Source: Hylemonella sp. UBA6679 (lineage in GTDB: Bacteria; Pseudomonadota; Gammaproteobacteria; Burkholderiales; Burkholderiaceae_C). From it: 32,770 bases of DNA. Shown here in pieces: positions 24,847 through 31,903 of the stretch (position 1 is the stretch's first letter; every line of letters begins with the position of its first letter). The position numbers and the translations under genes were made by a program. The stretch covers positions 1 through 32,770 of the forward strand of contig DKJZ01000089.1 in the NCBI GenBank assembly GCA_002454975.1. Direction: 5' to 3'. The notes below the pieces were generated by a model. The model did no database searches. It saw nothing but the letters and a program-made list of their open reading frames with translations, and was not told the origin of the DNA.

Positions 24847-24861
24847 ATCACTTTTTTGCAC
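24834..24861. promoter_or_regulatory. Inverted repeat in the dctP upstream region, candidate operator
   Basis: GTGCAA-N16-TTGCAC, a perfect 6-bp dyad with half-site centres 22 bases apart, about 50 to 75 bases upstream of the dctP start. That spacing is near two helical turns and suits a dimeric regulator. The 165-base gap holds no gene; a palindrome TGATCA at 24865 is also present. Confidence 0.4.
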
Positions 24862-24948
24862 CATTGATCAGAAAAACAAATAGATCACAGGTTCGCCAAC
24901 ACGCTTCTTGCCAAGCGGCCGCGGGTCCTCAAAGGCGAAACGGCAGCC

Positions 24949-25689
24949 TCACAGCCAAAGGTTGCGCATGAGCGACAAGCCGCTCACGGTGAGCAGCGCG
25001 GCCATCGTCCGGCGCATGGTTGCAGGCGCAATGTGTTGGGCCAAACGGTTCCCGACCACCACGCCCACGACCGCGACGGGCAAACCCAGCAACCAGCGTT
25101 GCCCAGTGTGGGTGCCGTCCACCTTGCCGGATGAAAACAGCACCGCCATGGCCACCGTACCGGCCACCACCATCACCACGGGCACCGTGGCGCGGATCTG
25201 AGCAACATCACGCAATCTGCGTTGCAGTATGGCCAGCACCACCGGTCCTGCTGTGGCAAACATCACCTCAACCACGCCCACCAGGCCACTGCCCAGGTGG
25301 TAGGCCAGCCCCGAAGGCTTGACGGCAGCAGGTACTGATGCCTGGCGCAGCGACCGCACGCCTACCACCACGATGTACACCCCCAGTGCGAACAGCGGCC
25401 AGCGTTTGTCGAGCTGGCCCAGCAGCCACAAGCCCATGCCCGAGCCCACCGCCATCCCTGGCAGCATGGCCAGCAATGCCTGCCAACGGACCTGCCGCAG
25501 GTTCAGACCGCCATGCAGAATGGAGGCAGGGATGTCCAACAAAATCGCCAACACCACCACCTCGGGCAGGGGCCAGACCAAGGCCAGCAAAGGCACTGTG
25601 ACCAGCGCCGAGCCAAACCCCGTGATGCCCAGCACCAGATAGCCTGCCAATAACACGCAAGCGACGTAAAACCCTTCGAACCCGCTCAT
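24949..25689 (-). CDS. TSUP/TauE-SafE family permease, TsaS-like
   Basis: A 246-residue inner-membrane protein with about eight hydrophobic segments and the family's two-half layout (LGITGFGSALVTVPLLAL early, then SGLVGVVEVMFATAGPVV). TSUP means 4-toluenesulfonate uptake permease, the family that includes TsaS and also the TauE and SafE sulfite or sulfoacetate exporters. The stop of the tsaR homologue lies three bases upstream of its start, so the two are co-transcribed. Its place beside a tsa-like regulator and operon points to transport of an aryl sulfonate, or export of the sulfite released from one. Direction of transport cannot be told from sequence. Confidence 0.88.
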   Translation of the reverse strand: MSGFEGFYVACVLLAGYLVLGITGFGSALVTVPLLALVWPLPEVVVLAILLDIPASILHGGLNLRQVRWQALLAMLPGMAVGSGMGLWLLGQLDKRWPLFALGVYIVVVGVRSLRQASVPAAVKPSGLAYHLGSGLVGVVEVMFATAGPVVLAILQRRLRDVAQIRATVPVVMVVAGTVAMAVLFSSGKVDGTHTGQRWLLGLPVAVVGVVVGNRLAQHIAPATMRRTMAALLTVSGLSLMRNLWL

Positions 25690-25692
25690 GGC

Positions 25693-26589
25693 TCAGTGCG
25701 ACTGGTGCGCGAAATGCTGAATCCAGCGGATGAGACCTGCCGCTGCCGGAGTGAGAGGCAGGTCGTGCCGACGCAGCACAAAAATTGTGGGACTGGGCAG
25801 TTGGTCTTGGATGGGCAGGATGCACAGGCGGTCTTGGTAGGCATTGCGATCGTACAAGCCGCGGGGCATGGTGGTGAGCATGTCGGTGTGGGCCAGGATG
25901 CCGGGCAGGGCCAGGAAAGATTCGCACACGATGCCCAGTTTAGGCTCCGGCAGGTTGTGCCGAGCGAAGGCGTCCATGATGATGGCGCCCGGCCTTCGTG
26001 GGGCGCTTGAAAAGGCCCAGGAGCAATCCACCAACTCAGCCAGGCGCGTGGCCTGTGCCTGGGGGTGGTCACGCTGGCCGACGATCACCACATCACTGAC
26101 GTGCAGGGCTTGCACTTCCAGGTCGGCGTCAATGTCGTGCTTGTGCGCGGCTGTCAGGGCAAAGTCCAGAGTGCCATCGCGCAGCTGCGGCGATACAGAC
26201 GGGTACAGACCATCGCGTACATGTACCGTGACAGCGGGAAACTCGCGCAAAAAAGCCGACAAGGCTTGAGGCAGTGGCCCCAAAGCAATGGCTGGGGAGG
26301 TGGCAAAGGTGACTTGCCCCTCCCAATGCCCACGCATTTGCTCGATGACTTCATGCGCGCGCCGGCTCTCTGAGACGATCAGTCGCGCATGTTTCATGAA
26401 GGCGTGCCCGAACGCTGTCAGGCTTACCCCGCGCTTGGTTCGCACCAGCAAAGGCGCTTTGAGCTCATCTTCGAGCTGCTGAATCGCTGCCGAGAGTGCG
26501 GGCTGTGAGAGGTGGATCAACTGCGCCGCAGCACGCAAGCTGCCCACCTCTTCAATGCAAATCAGGGCCTGCAGGGTTTGGAACTTCAT
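25693..26589 (-). CDS. tsaR: LysR-family transcriptional regulator, TsaR-like
   Basis: A 298-residue LysR regulator with an N-terminal winged helix-turn-helix (GSLRAAAQLIHLSQPALSAA, about 16-35) and the inducer-binding domain after residue about 90. The sequence, as remembered, is close to TsaR of Comamonas testosteroni, the activator of the toluenesulfonate operon, and the position divergent from tsaM is the same. It probably responds to the aryl sulfonate substrate. The ATG was chosen at the LysR start motif MKFQTLQALICIEEV; the frame stays open for over a thousand bases further, but that is the antisense of the oxygenase gene. The intergenic repeats at 26599-26642 are its likely binding sites. 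Confidence 0.92.
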   Translation of the reverse strand: MKFQTLQALICIEEVGSLRAAAQLIHLSQPALSAAIQQLEDELKAPLLVRTKRGVSLTAFGHAFMKHARLIVSESRRAHEVIEQMRGHWEGQVTFATSPAIALGPLPQALSAFLREFPAVTVHVRDGLYPSVSPQLRDGTLDFALTAAHKHDIDADLEVQALHVSDVVIVGQRDHPQAQATRLAELVDCSWAFSSAPRRPGAIIMDAFARHNLPEPKLGIVCESFLALPGILAHTDMLTTMPRGLYDRNAYQDRLCILPIQDQLPSPTIFVLRRHDLPLTPAAAGLIRWIQHFAHQSH

Positions 26590-26598
26590 GGCGTCCCC

Positions 26599-26661
26599 AT
26601 TCGGTGATTTAGAAAACCGATCATATCTTCGAAAAACCGAATTGTTTTGTGCAGTAAACCG
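26599..26661. promoter_or_regulatory. Repeat-rich control region between tsaR and tsaM, candidate TsaR site
   Basis: The 108-base divergent gap holds AAACCG three times, at 26614, 26634 and 26656, spaced 20 and 22 bases, about two helical turns. The first copy pairs with a reverse half-site to give TCGGT-N10-ACCGA at 26601-26620, and ATTCGGT at 26599 is the reverse complement of ACCGAAT ending at 26642. A TTCGAA palindrome lies at 26628. This is the pattern expected of a LysR tetramer site that reaches toward the promoter. The exact binding bases are inferred. Confidence 0.5.
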
Positions 26662-26670
26662 CCCTAGCAT
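26642..26670 (+). promoter_or_regulatory. Candidate sigma-70 promoter of the tsaM operon
   Basis: TTGTTT and TAGCAT separated by 17 bases, upstream of the AAGGAGA ribosome binding site and the tsaM ATG. The boxes are only moderate matches, as expected for an activator-dependent promoter. The third AAACCG repeat lies inside the spacer and the first two just upstream. Confidence 0.4.
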
Positions 26671-26697
26671 CCCCCAACCTCGAAAGGAGACCGACAC

Positions 26698-27741
26698 ATG
26701 TTCATAAGAAATTGCTGGTATGTGGCTGCGTGGGACGAAGAAGTGCCCAGCGACGGCTTGTTTCACCGCACCCTGCTCAATGAGCCGGTGCTGCTTTATC
26801 GCGATACGCAGGGTGCTGTGGTGGCGCTGGAAAACCGCTGCTGCCACCGCGCAGCACCGCTGCACCTGGGCCGCAAGGAAGGTGACTGCGTGCGTTGCAT
26901 GTACCACGGCCTGAAGTTCGACCCGACCGGGGCTTGCGTGGACATTCCGGGTCAGGCGCAAATTCCGCCCAAGACCTGTGTCAGGCGTTATCCGGTGGTG
27001 GAGCGAAATCGCCTGGTGTGGATTTGGATGGGAGAACCCGCACTGGCCAATCCGGACGACATCGTGGACTATTTCTGGCACGACTCGCCCGATTGGCGCA
27101 TGAAGCCCGGCTACATCCATTACCAGGCCAACTACAAGCTCATCATCGACAACCTGCTGGACTTCACCCACCTGGCTTGGGTACATCCCACCACTTTGGG
27201 CACCGACAGTGCTGCCGACCTCAAGCCAAAAATTGAACGAGACACCACCGGCAACGGTAGCCTGACCATCAGCCGCTGGTACCTCAACGACGACATGCCT
27301 AACTTGCATAAAAGCGTGGCTAAGTTTGAGGGCAAGGTTGATCGCTGGCAGGTGTACCAGTGGTCGCCGCCCGCCTTGCTGCGCATGGATGCGGGCTCGG
27401 CCCCAGCAGGTACGGGTGCTGCTGAAGGTAACCGTGTGCCGCAAGCCGTGCAGTTCCGCCACACCTCCATCCAGACCCCGGAGACCGAAACCACCAGCCA
27501 TTACTGGTTCTGCCAGGCGCGCAATTTCGAGCTGGAAGACGCCGCGATGACGGAGCAGATTTTCAAGAATGTGGTGATTGCATTCGAAGAAGACCGTCTG
27601 ATGATTGAAGCACAACAGAAAATCATCAGCCAATTGCCCGATCGCCCGATGATCCCGATCGCGGCCGATGCGGGTCTGAACCAAGCGCGCTGGTTGCTCG
27701 ATCGGATGGCCAAAGCCGAGTCAGGCGAAGGCCAGGCATGA
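26698..27741 (+). CDS. tsaM: Toluenesulfonate methyl-monooxygenase oxygenase subunit-like Rieske protein
   Basis: A 347-residue Rieske oxygenase. The 2Fe-2S cluster is bound by C48-x-H50 and C67-x2-H70 (RCCHR and CMYHG, 16 residues apart), and the mononuclear iron by D155-x2-H158-x4-H163. As remembered, the sequence is very close to TsaM of C. testosteroni T-2, which hydroxylates the methyl group of 4-toluenesulfonate to 4-sulfobenzyl alcohol, and also acts on 4-methylbenzoate. VanA, the vanillate demethylase, is the broader family name. Gene order with the tsaB, tsaC and tsaD homologues, and the divergent tsaR homologue, supports the tsa call. The reductase gene overlaps the stop (ATGA). Activity on other aryl methyl compounds is possible. 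Confidence 0.92.
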   Translation: MFIRNCWYVAAWDEEVPSDGLFHRTLLNEPVLLYRDTQGAVVALENRCCHRAAPLHLGRKEGDCVRCMYHGLKFDPTGACVDIPGQAQIPPKTCVRRYPVVERNRLVWIWMGEPALANPDDIVDYFWHDSPDWRMKPGYIHYQANYKLIIDNLLDFTHLAWVHPTTLGTDSAADLKPKIERDTTGNGSLTISRWYLNDDMPNLHKSVAKFEGKVDRWQVYQWSPPALLRMDAGSAPAGTGAAEGNRVPQAVQFRHTSIQTPETETTSHYWFCQARNFELEDAAMTEQIFKNVVIAFEEDRLMIEAQQKIISQLPDRPMIPIAADAGLNQARWLLDRMAKAESGEGQA

Positions 27742-28691
27742 GCGTCGACATTGAAGTCACGGTCAGCAGCCTGCGCGCTGTAGCCCGCGATGTCATGGCA
27801 GTGGCGTTGCGCAGCAAGTCAGGTCAGCGTTTGCCCGGTGCCCAGGCTGGTGCGCACATCGAGCTAGCCTTGCCCAACGGCATGGTGCGGCATTACTCGC
27901 TGGTCAATGCCACCGGGCAGTCTGACATGGACAGCTATGAGGTGGCTGTGGGCTGGGACGCTCAAAGCCGTGGCGGCTCAGTTTGGATCCATGAAAAGCT
28001 CAAGGTAGGCCAGACGCTGCGCATCAGCGCACCACGCAACCTCTTTGAGATGCAGGCGCAGCACCGGCATGTGCTGTTGCTAGCGGGTGGCATTGGCATC
28101 ACGCCCATCTACGCCATGGCGCAGGCTTGTGCCCAGGAGGGGCGCACGTTTGAGTTGTGGGCAAGTGCGCGTTCAGCGTCGCGCTTGGCTTATCTCGAAG
28201 AGCTCAAGGCTTTGGCAGGCGAGCATCTGCTTTGCCATTTTGACGACGAGCAAGGCGGCCCCATTAACTTGGCTCAGCGTTTGCAAACGCAGCGTTGGGA
28301 CGCGGTGTACGCCTGCGGCCCGGCCCCTATGCTCGATGCATTGACCGTAGCCACCTCGCACTGGGCCAGCGGCTCGGTGCGCATGGAGCGTTTCAAAGGC
28401 GTCGAGGTGCCTGTTGAAGGGCGCCAATCTTTTGAGCTTGTGTTGCAGCGCGCAGGCCTGAGCACCTCCGTGGGCGCACAAGAGAGCGTGCTCGAAGCCA
28501 TGGAGCGCCTAGGCGTGGACTACCCCTGGTCATGCCGTGAAGGCATTTGCGGCACCTGTGAAGCGCCGGTGTTGGAGGGGGAGATTGCGCACATGGATGC
28601 TGTGCTGTCTCCCGATGAGCGCGCCGAGCAGCGGCGCATGATGGTGTGCGTCTCGCGTTGCGGGGGCGGTCGCCTGGTATTGGACATTTGA
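27738..28691 (+). CDS. tsaB: Oxygenase reductase subunit, VanB/TsaB family
   Basis: A 317-residue NADH-dependent reductase with a flavin domain (RHYSLVNATG near 50-60), an NAD domain (LLLAGGIGITPIYAM) and a C-terminal plant-type 2Fe-2S domain with C266, C271, C274 and C304 (SCREGICGTCEAP and VCVSRC). It passes electrons from NADH to the Rieske oxygenase encoded just upstream, with which it overlaps by four bases. The domain order flavin, NAD, ferredoxin is the class IA reductase order of VanB and TsaB. As the only such reductase in the window it might also serve the orphan Rieske protein on the minus strand. Confidence 0.94.
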   Translation: MSVDIEVTVSSLRAVARDVMAVALRSKSGQRLPGAQAGAHIELALPNGMVRHYSLVNATGQSDMDSYEVAVGWDAQSRGGSVWIHEKLKVGQTLRISAPRNLFEMQAQHRHVLLLAGGIGITPIYAMAQACAQEGRTFELWASARSASRLAYLEELKALAGEHLLCHFDDEQGGPINLAQRLQTQRWDAVYACGPAPMLDALTVATSHWASGSVRMERFKGVEVPVEGRQSFELVLQRAGLSTSVGAQESVLEAMERLGVDYPWSCREGICGTCEAPVLEGEIAHMDAVLSPDERAEQRRMMVCVSRCGGGRLVLDI

Positions 28692-28700
28692 GGAAACCAC

Positions 28701-29459
28701 ATGAATTTGAAAGACAAAGTAGCCATCGTGACAGGTGGCGCATCGGGGTTTGGCGCTGCCATTGCACGTCGTTTGAGCCAGGCTGGTGCTGCGGTGATGG
28801 TTGCTGACCTCAACGCTGAAGGTGGGCAGCGCATGGCCGCTGAACTGACTGCGGCAGGCGCGCGCGCCCAGTCTGTGGTGTGTGATGTGGCCTCGCAAGC
28901 AGATTACCAACGCATGGTGGAAACCACGCTGTCGCAACTGGGTGGCTTGGACATTGTGGTGAACAACGCAGGTACCACCCACCGCAACAAGCCCGCACTG
29001 CAAGTCACAGAAGAAGAGTTTGACCGCGTCTACCGCGTCAACCTCAAGAGTATTTATTGGTCTGCGCAATGCGCCATTCCGCACTTTATTGCGCAGGGCA
29101 AGGGCGTGATTGTGAACGTGGCATCCACCACGGGCGTGCGTCCCGGCCCAGGGCTGACCTGGTACAGCGGCAGCAAGGCTGCCATGATCAACCTCACCAA
29201 GGGTTTGGCGCTGGAGTTTGCACGTTCGGGCATCCGCATCAACGCGGTCAATCCCATGATCGGCGAAACCCCCATGATGGCTGACTTCATGGGCATGGAA
29301 GACACCCCGGCCAACCGTGAAAAGTTTCTTGCGCGTATTCCGCTGGGGCGTTTTACCCAGCCGGCTGATGTGGCCGCAGCCGTGAGCTTTTTGGCTTCAG
29401 AGGACGCCAGCTTCCTCACCGGCGTGTGCCTGGACGTGGATGGGGGGCGCAATATATGA
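28701..29459 (+). CDS. tsaC: 4-sulfobenzyl alcohol dehydrogenase-like SDR
   Basis: A 252-residue classical SDR with TGGASGFG at 11-18, D36 (NAD preference), NNAG near residue 90 and the catalytic S142, Y155 and K159. It ends LDVDGGRNI. As remembered it matches TsaC, which oxidises 4-sulfobenzyl alcohol to the aldehyde. It is nine bases after the reductase gene and overlaps the aldehyde dehydrogenase start by four bases. It is distinct from the SDR near the left end. Activity on 4-carboxybenzyl alcohol is also possible for this class. Confidence 0.93.
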   Translation: MNLKDKVAIVTGGASGFGAAIARRLSQAGAAVMVADLNAEGGQRMAAELTAAGARAQSVVCDVASQADYQRMVETTLSQLGGLDIVVNNAGTTHRNKPALQVTEEEFDRVYRVNLKSIYWSAQCAIPHFIAQGKGVIVNVASTTGVRPGPGLTWYSGSKAAMINLTKGLALEFARSGIRINAVNPMIGETPMMADFMGMEDTPANREKFLARIPLGRFTQPADVAAAVSFLASEDASFLTGVCLDVDGGRNI

Positions 29460-30886
29460 GCACCCCTTACCGTGCCCCCGATCTGTTGATTCAAGGGCAG
29501 TGGTGTGCAGGCCAGCACACACAGAGCCTGCCCATCGTCAACCCCGCCAATGCCGCCACGCTGGACCAGCTCAGACTCGCCAGCACTGCGCAAATTGCGC
29601 AAGCCTTGCAAGGCGCGCAAGCAGGCTTTGAGGTCTGGCGCAAAGTGCCTGCTTTTGAGCGTTGTGCCCGCCTTGAAAAAGGTGTGGCCAGAATGCGCCA
29701 AAACATCGAACACATCGCCAATTTGCTTACCCAAGAGCAAGGCAAGACCTTGGCCGAAGCGCGCGCCGAATGCGCCATGGCTGCGGATCTGATCAAGTGG
29801 TACGCTGAAGAAGCGCGTCGCACATATGGCCGCATCGTGCCTGCCCGCCTGCCCAACAGCAGCATGCAAGTTCACAAGCTGCCGGTGGGGCCGGTGGCGG
29901 CTTTTTCGCCCTGGAATTTTCCGCTGGTGCTCTCATCCCGCAAAATTGGTGGCGCTTTGGCAGCGGGGTGCTCCATCATTCTCAAAGGCGCTGAAGAAAC
30001 CCCAGCCAGTGTGGCCGCCATGGTGGCGTGTCTGGCAGAAGATTTGCCAGCGGGCGCGCTGCAGCTCTTGTATGGCGTACCCTCGGAGCTTTCGGAGCAA
30101 CTGATTGCCTCACCCATCATCCGCAAGGTTAGCTTCACGGGTTCGGTGCCCGTGGGCCGCCATCTGGCTCAGCTCTCGGCGCGCCACCTCAAGCGCATCA
30201 CGCTGGAGTTGGGTGGGCATGCGCCGGTGATCGTGTGCGCCGATGCCGACATCGACACAACCGTGACCACCCTGGTCACGCATAAGTTTCGCAATGCCGG
30301 TCAGGCCTGCCTGGCCCCCACACGTTTTTATGTGGACCAAGCGATTGCCGGCGATTTCAAAGACGCATTTGTGGCTGCCAGCCAGCGCCTGGTGTTGGGC
30401 GACGGCATGCAAAGCAGCACAAACATGGGGCCGCTGGCCAATGCCCGGCGCGTGGCAGCTGTTCGCGACCTCATTGACCGCTCAGTGCAAGCAGGTGCCC
30501 AGGCCCACCAGGGTCAGGCGCCAGAGGGTGGCTTTTTTGCCCCTGTGACTGTCTTGACCGGGGTTACGCCAGACATGCCCGTGATGCAGGAAGAGCCTTT
30601 TGGCCCGGTGGTCACCATTGCGCCTTTTGAGACACTGAACCAAGCGATCCAATGGGCCAACCACTCGCCTTACGGGCTGGCCGGTTACCTGTTCACCGAC
30701 TCAGCCCGAAACATTCACCAAGTCACGCAAGAGCTGGAGGTGGGTAGCCTGGCGGTCAATGGTGTGGCGGTGTCGGTGCCCGAGGCGCCCTTTGGCGGCG
30801 TCAAGGACAGCGGGTACGGCAGCGAGTCTGGCATCGAGGGCATGGAAGCCTTTCTCGAAACCAAATTTGTGCACCAGTGCGTTTGA
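29456..30886 (+). CDS. tsaD: 4-sulfobenzaldehyde dehydrogenase-like aldehyde dehydrogenase
   Basis: A 476-residue aldehyde dehydrogenase with FSPWNFPL, FTGSVPVGRHLAQ, the base E251 in LELGGH and the nucleophile C285 in AGQACLAP. It resembles the succinate-semialdehyde dehydrogenase branch, to which TsaD belongs as remembered. It would oxidise 4-sulfobenzaldehyde to 4-sulfobenzoate, finishing the upper pathway. The ATG overlaps the SDR stop; an in-frame start 30 bases earlier lies inside the SDR gene. In C. testosteroni the operon ends here, while in this window a receptor gene and a sulfatase follow. Confidence 0.9.
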   Translation: MSTPYRAPDLLIQGQWCAGQHTQSLPIVNPANAATLDQLRLASTAQIAQALQGAQAGFEVWRKVPAFERCARLEKGVARMRQNIEHIANLLTQEQGKTLAEARAECAMAADLIKWYAEEARRTYGRIVPARLPNSSMQVHKLPVGPVAAFSPWNFPLVLSSRKIGGALAAGCSIILKGAEETPASVAAMVACLAEDLPAGALQLLYGVPSELSEQLIASPIIRKVSFTGSVPVGRHLAQLSARHLKRITLELGGHAPVIVCADADIDTTVTTLVTHKFRNAGQACLAPTRFYVDQAIAGDFKDAFVAASQRLVLGDGMQSSTNMGPLANARRVAAVRDLIDRSVQAGAQAHQGQAPEGGFFAPVTVLTGVTPDMPVMQEEPFGPVVTIAPFETLNQAIQWANHSPYGLAGYLFTDSARNIHQVTQELEVGSLAVNGVAVSVPEAPFGGVKDSGYGSESGIEGMEAFLETKFVHQCV

Positions 30887-30908
30887 AACCAACTCTGGAG
30901 ACTTGACC

Positions 30909-31877
30909 ATGATTCGTCGCCACCTGCTCACCTCTTTGGCCTTGGCCGCTTCCTTGCTTGCGGGTCCTGCAGCCTTGGCGCAATCGGACAAGCCGCTGCG
31001 CGTTATCGTGGGTTTTCCGGCGGGGGTGTCGATCGATGTGGTGACCCGCATCCTCACTGAAAAAATGAAGGACGAGCTCAAGCGCTCCATCATCGTGGAC
31101 AACCGTCCTGGTGCCGGTGGGCGGTTGGCTGCAGATGTGCTCAAAGCCGCGCCGCCGGATGGCAACACCGTCATGGTTACACCCATTGTGGTGCCGGTGC
31201 TCGCCCCCATGGTGTTCAACAAATTGAATTACAACCCCGAGGTGGACTTTGTCCCCGTTGGTAGGGTTTGCGATTTTTCTTTCGCACTGGCAGTGCCTGC
31301 CAACTCGCCCGTTAAAAACCTCAAGGAATACGCCGCGTGGCTCAAAACCAACCCACAGCAAGCCAACTTTGGTTCGCCTGCCGCGGGAAGCTTGCCGCAT
31401 TTTTTTGGCGTGATGATCGGCTCGGCGCTGAACGTGGAGATGGTGCATGTGCCTTTCAATGGTGGTGCTGCATTGCAAACAGCTGTGCTCGGTGGCCACG
31501 CGCCTGCGGGTATCGATGTGGTGATGGAGTGGCAGCAAAACGCCAAGGTAGGCAAGGTCAACATCTTGGCCACCTCGGGTGCGCAGCGCAGCAAGGTCAT
31601 GCCTGATGTGCCCACCTTCAAAGAGCAAGGTTTCCCCGATGCTGTGGGCCAGGGCTGGTTTGCCATGTATGCGCCGGCCAAAACCCCTGCGCCTGTGATC
31701 AACGACATCAACAGAGCACTGAACAAGGCGCTGACCCACCCGGAGGTACGTGAGCGTTTTGCGGCACTGGGCTTGGAGCCAGGCGGTGGCAGCGCGGCTG
31801 ACTTGCAAAAAACCATGCAGGACGATGCCAAGCGTTGGGGTCCCATTGTCAAAAAATCAGGCTTCAAGGCTGATTGA
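30909..31877 (+). CDS. Bug family tripartite tricarboxylate transporter substrate-binding protein (TctC-like)
   Basis: A 322-residue periplasmic receptor with a signal peptide (hydrophobic about 6-24, cut near ALAQ) and the Bug/TctC opening PLRVIVGFPAGVSIDVVTRI, then IVDNRPGAGGRLAAD. No TctA or TctB permease gene is in the window, as is common for the many orphan Bug proteins of Burkholderiales. It probably binds a pathway compound, perhaps the aryl sulfonate or sulfobenzoate, for uptake or sensing. The ATG has GGAG upstream. It follows the tsaD homologue after 22 bases and is thus probably in the same operon. Confidence 0.93.
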   Translation: MIRRHLLTSLALAASLLAGPAALAQSDKPLRVIVGFPAGVSIDVVTRILTEKMKDELKRSIIVDNRPGAGGRLAADVLKAAPPDGNTVMVTPIVVPVLAPMVFNKLNYNPEVDFVPVGRVCDFSFALAVPANSPVKNLKEYAAWLKTNPQQANFGSPAAGSLPHFFGVMIGSALNVEMVHVPFNGGAALQTAVLGGHAPAGIDVVMEWQQNAKVGKVNILATSGAQRSKVMPDVPTFKEQGFPDAVGQGWFAMYAPAKTPAPVINDINRALNKALTHPEVRERFAALGLEPGGGSAADLQKTMQDDAKRWGPIVKKSGFKAD

Positions 31878-31903
31878 GGCGGCTGCTTCTGAAAGACTTG
31901 CTC

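Noticed and set aside
24949..25689. Plain sulfite exporter TauE
   Set aside because: The family covers both exporters and the TsaS-type uptake proteins; context beside tsaR made an unqualified exporter call unsafe.
26590..27684. Upstream extension of the LysR gene
   Set aside because: The extra 365 codons are the antisense of the oxygenase gene; the LysR family start motif fixes the true start at 26589.
26698..28691. Vanillate O-demethylase (vanAB)
   Set aside because: Family-level match is real, but the divergent LysR gene, the downstream SDR and ALDH, and remembered sequence favour tsaMB. Vanillate activity cannot be fully excluded.
30801..31808. Long open frame of 335 codons on the minus strand
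   Set aside because: It is opposite the Bug receptor gene, has His-rich low-quality composition and no family features.
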